In this document: piece after piece, positions 63,637 through 64,000 of the stretch
Position numbering within the stretch: the stretch's first letter is position 1
Layout of the letters: each line of letters opens with the position of its first letter
Assembly: GCF_030162935.1 (NCBI RefSeq)
Contig: NZ_JASAUZ010000056.1
Coordinates: 152,614 to 216,613 of the forward strand
From: Comamonas halotolerans
Lineage (GTDB): Bacteria; Pseudomonadota; Gammaproteobacteria; Burkholderiales; Burkholderiaceae_C
Length of the DNA stretch: 64,000 bases
Reading direction: 5' to 3'
Position numbers and translations under genes: made by a program
The notes under the pieces: model-generated
Told to the model about the DNA's origin: nothing
The model's database searches: none
What the model saw: only the letters and a program-made list of their open reading frames with translations

Positions 63637-64000
63637 TCAGATCGCACTTTCGCCAGTTGCTGCTGCTTTCGCCAACTGCGATGGACATGCTTGTATTGAG
63701 GAGCTTGGCAATTGCGCGGACACACTGCTGCTGCCCGGCCCCACGAAGTTGTGTGACCCGGCTTTGAAGGTGACTGCACCCGGCGCATGAATCTGGATGT
63801 TGCCCCCTTCGAGCCGGATATAGCCTCCGCCTGCCGTGAGCAGCAGATGCTTTGCCGCCAGCACATTCGCTCCCTGCGTTGTGCTGGCAAGCGTGACGCT
63901 TTGCTGCGCTGCCATCTGGCTGGGGCCTTGCTGGCTTTGCACCTTCACCGCACCATCTGCAGCATGCAGCTTGATGCCGCGCTCCGTGTTGGGCTCTGTT
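63637..64000 (-). CDS. vgrG: VgrG spike protein, C-terminal part (5' part outside window)
   Basis: The last 120 residues are present and the frame runs off the right edge. The repeated segments TERGIKLHAADGAVKVQSQ, LTAGGGYIRLEGGNIQIHAPG and VTFKAGSHNFVGP are those of the DUF2345/beta-helix tail of type VI VgrG proteins. About 30 residues after the core end in a short serine- and alanine-rich tail, with no extra effector domain. Confidence 0.9.
   Translation of the reverse strand, partial: TEPNTERGIKLHAADGAVKVQSQQGPSQMAAQQSVTLASTTQGANVLAAKHLLLTAGGGYIRLEGGNIQIHAPGAVTFKAGSHNFVGPGSSSVSAQLPSSSIQACPSQLAKAAATGESAI

Overview
The window looks like chromosomal DNA of a steroid- and bile-acid-degrading betaproteobacterium of the family Comamonadaceae, close to Comamonas. 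The reasons are a ksi/hsdA pair with all catalytic residues of the Comamonas testosteroni enzymes, a tesB-led operon, and a LuxR-type regulator of the TeiR/TesR kind. The ketosteroid isomerase is clearly diverged from the C. testosteroni protein as I remember it, so this is probably another species. I ran no database search; family names come from motifs and remembered family knowledge.

About 1-50.5 kb is a steroid catabolic island. (1) At 1-0.7 kb is a truncated DUF1329 protein. (2) At 1.1-14.1 kb (minus) is a side-chain operon: SDR, ChsH2-like, acyl-CoA dehydrogenase, ChsH1-like, Ltp2-like aldolase, acyl-CoA dehydrogenase, FATP-type CoA ligase, MBL hydrolase, two more acyl-CoA dehydrogenases and a second CoA ligase. 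Its core resembles the mycobacterial igr operon. (3) At 14.2-24.8 kb are short divergent units: enoyl-CoA hydratase; hsdA-ksi; a large Fe-S flavin reductase; ALDH plus a 7alpha-HSDH-like SDR; and MFS-SDR-kshA. (4) At 24.8-32.7 kb (minus) are GMC oxidoreductase, MFS, an EthD-like protein, and IpdF-like SDR, MaoC, thiolase and the LuxR regulator. (5) At 33-47 kb (minus) is a 13-gene operon from tesB through ipdA, ipdB, hydratases, ipdC, four acyl-CoA dehydrogenases, thiolase, a Tat-exported amidase and a 17beta-HSD4-type SDR. It covers meta-cleavage, C/D-ring opening and beta-oxidation. (6) At 47.2-50.5 kb (minus) are two SDRs (SteA/SteB candidates), an NTF2-fold dehydratase candidate and an OYE reductase, probably processing C-12 and C-7 hydroxyls of bile acids.

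A shared 18-bp dyad, ATCGTCC-N4-GGACGAT with variants, lies in eight intergenic regions of this island. It is usually about 70 bp upstream of a start codon and looks like the operator of the regulon.

About 51-64 kb (minus) is a type VI secretion effector island: the 3' end of vgrG, a DUF4123 adaptor, a 1041-aa VasX-like pore-forming effector, then seven tandem putative immunity genes in two related families (two of 391 aa, five of 369-371 aa). The copies are nearly identical except for an AT-rich block encoding two transmembrane helices and the loop between them. Orphan fragments of the effector's 3' end follow both 391-aa genes. This diversified immunity array is the most unusual structure in the window.
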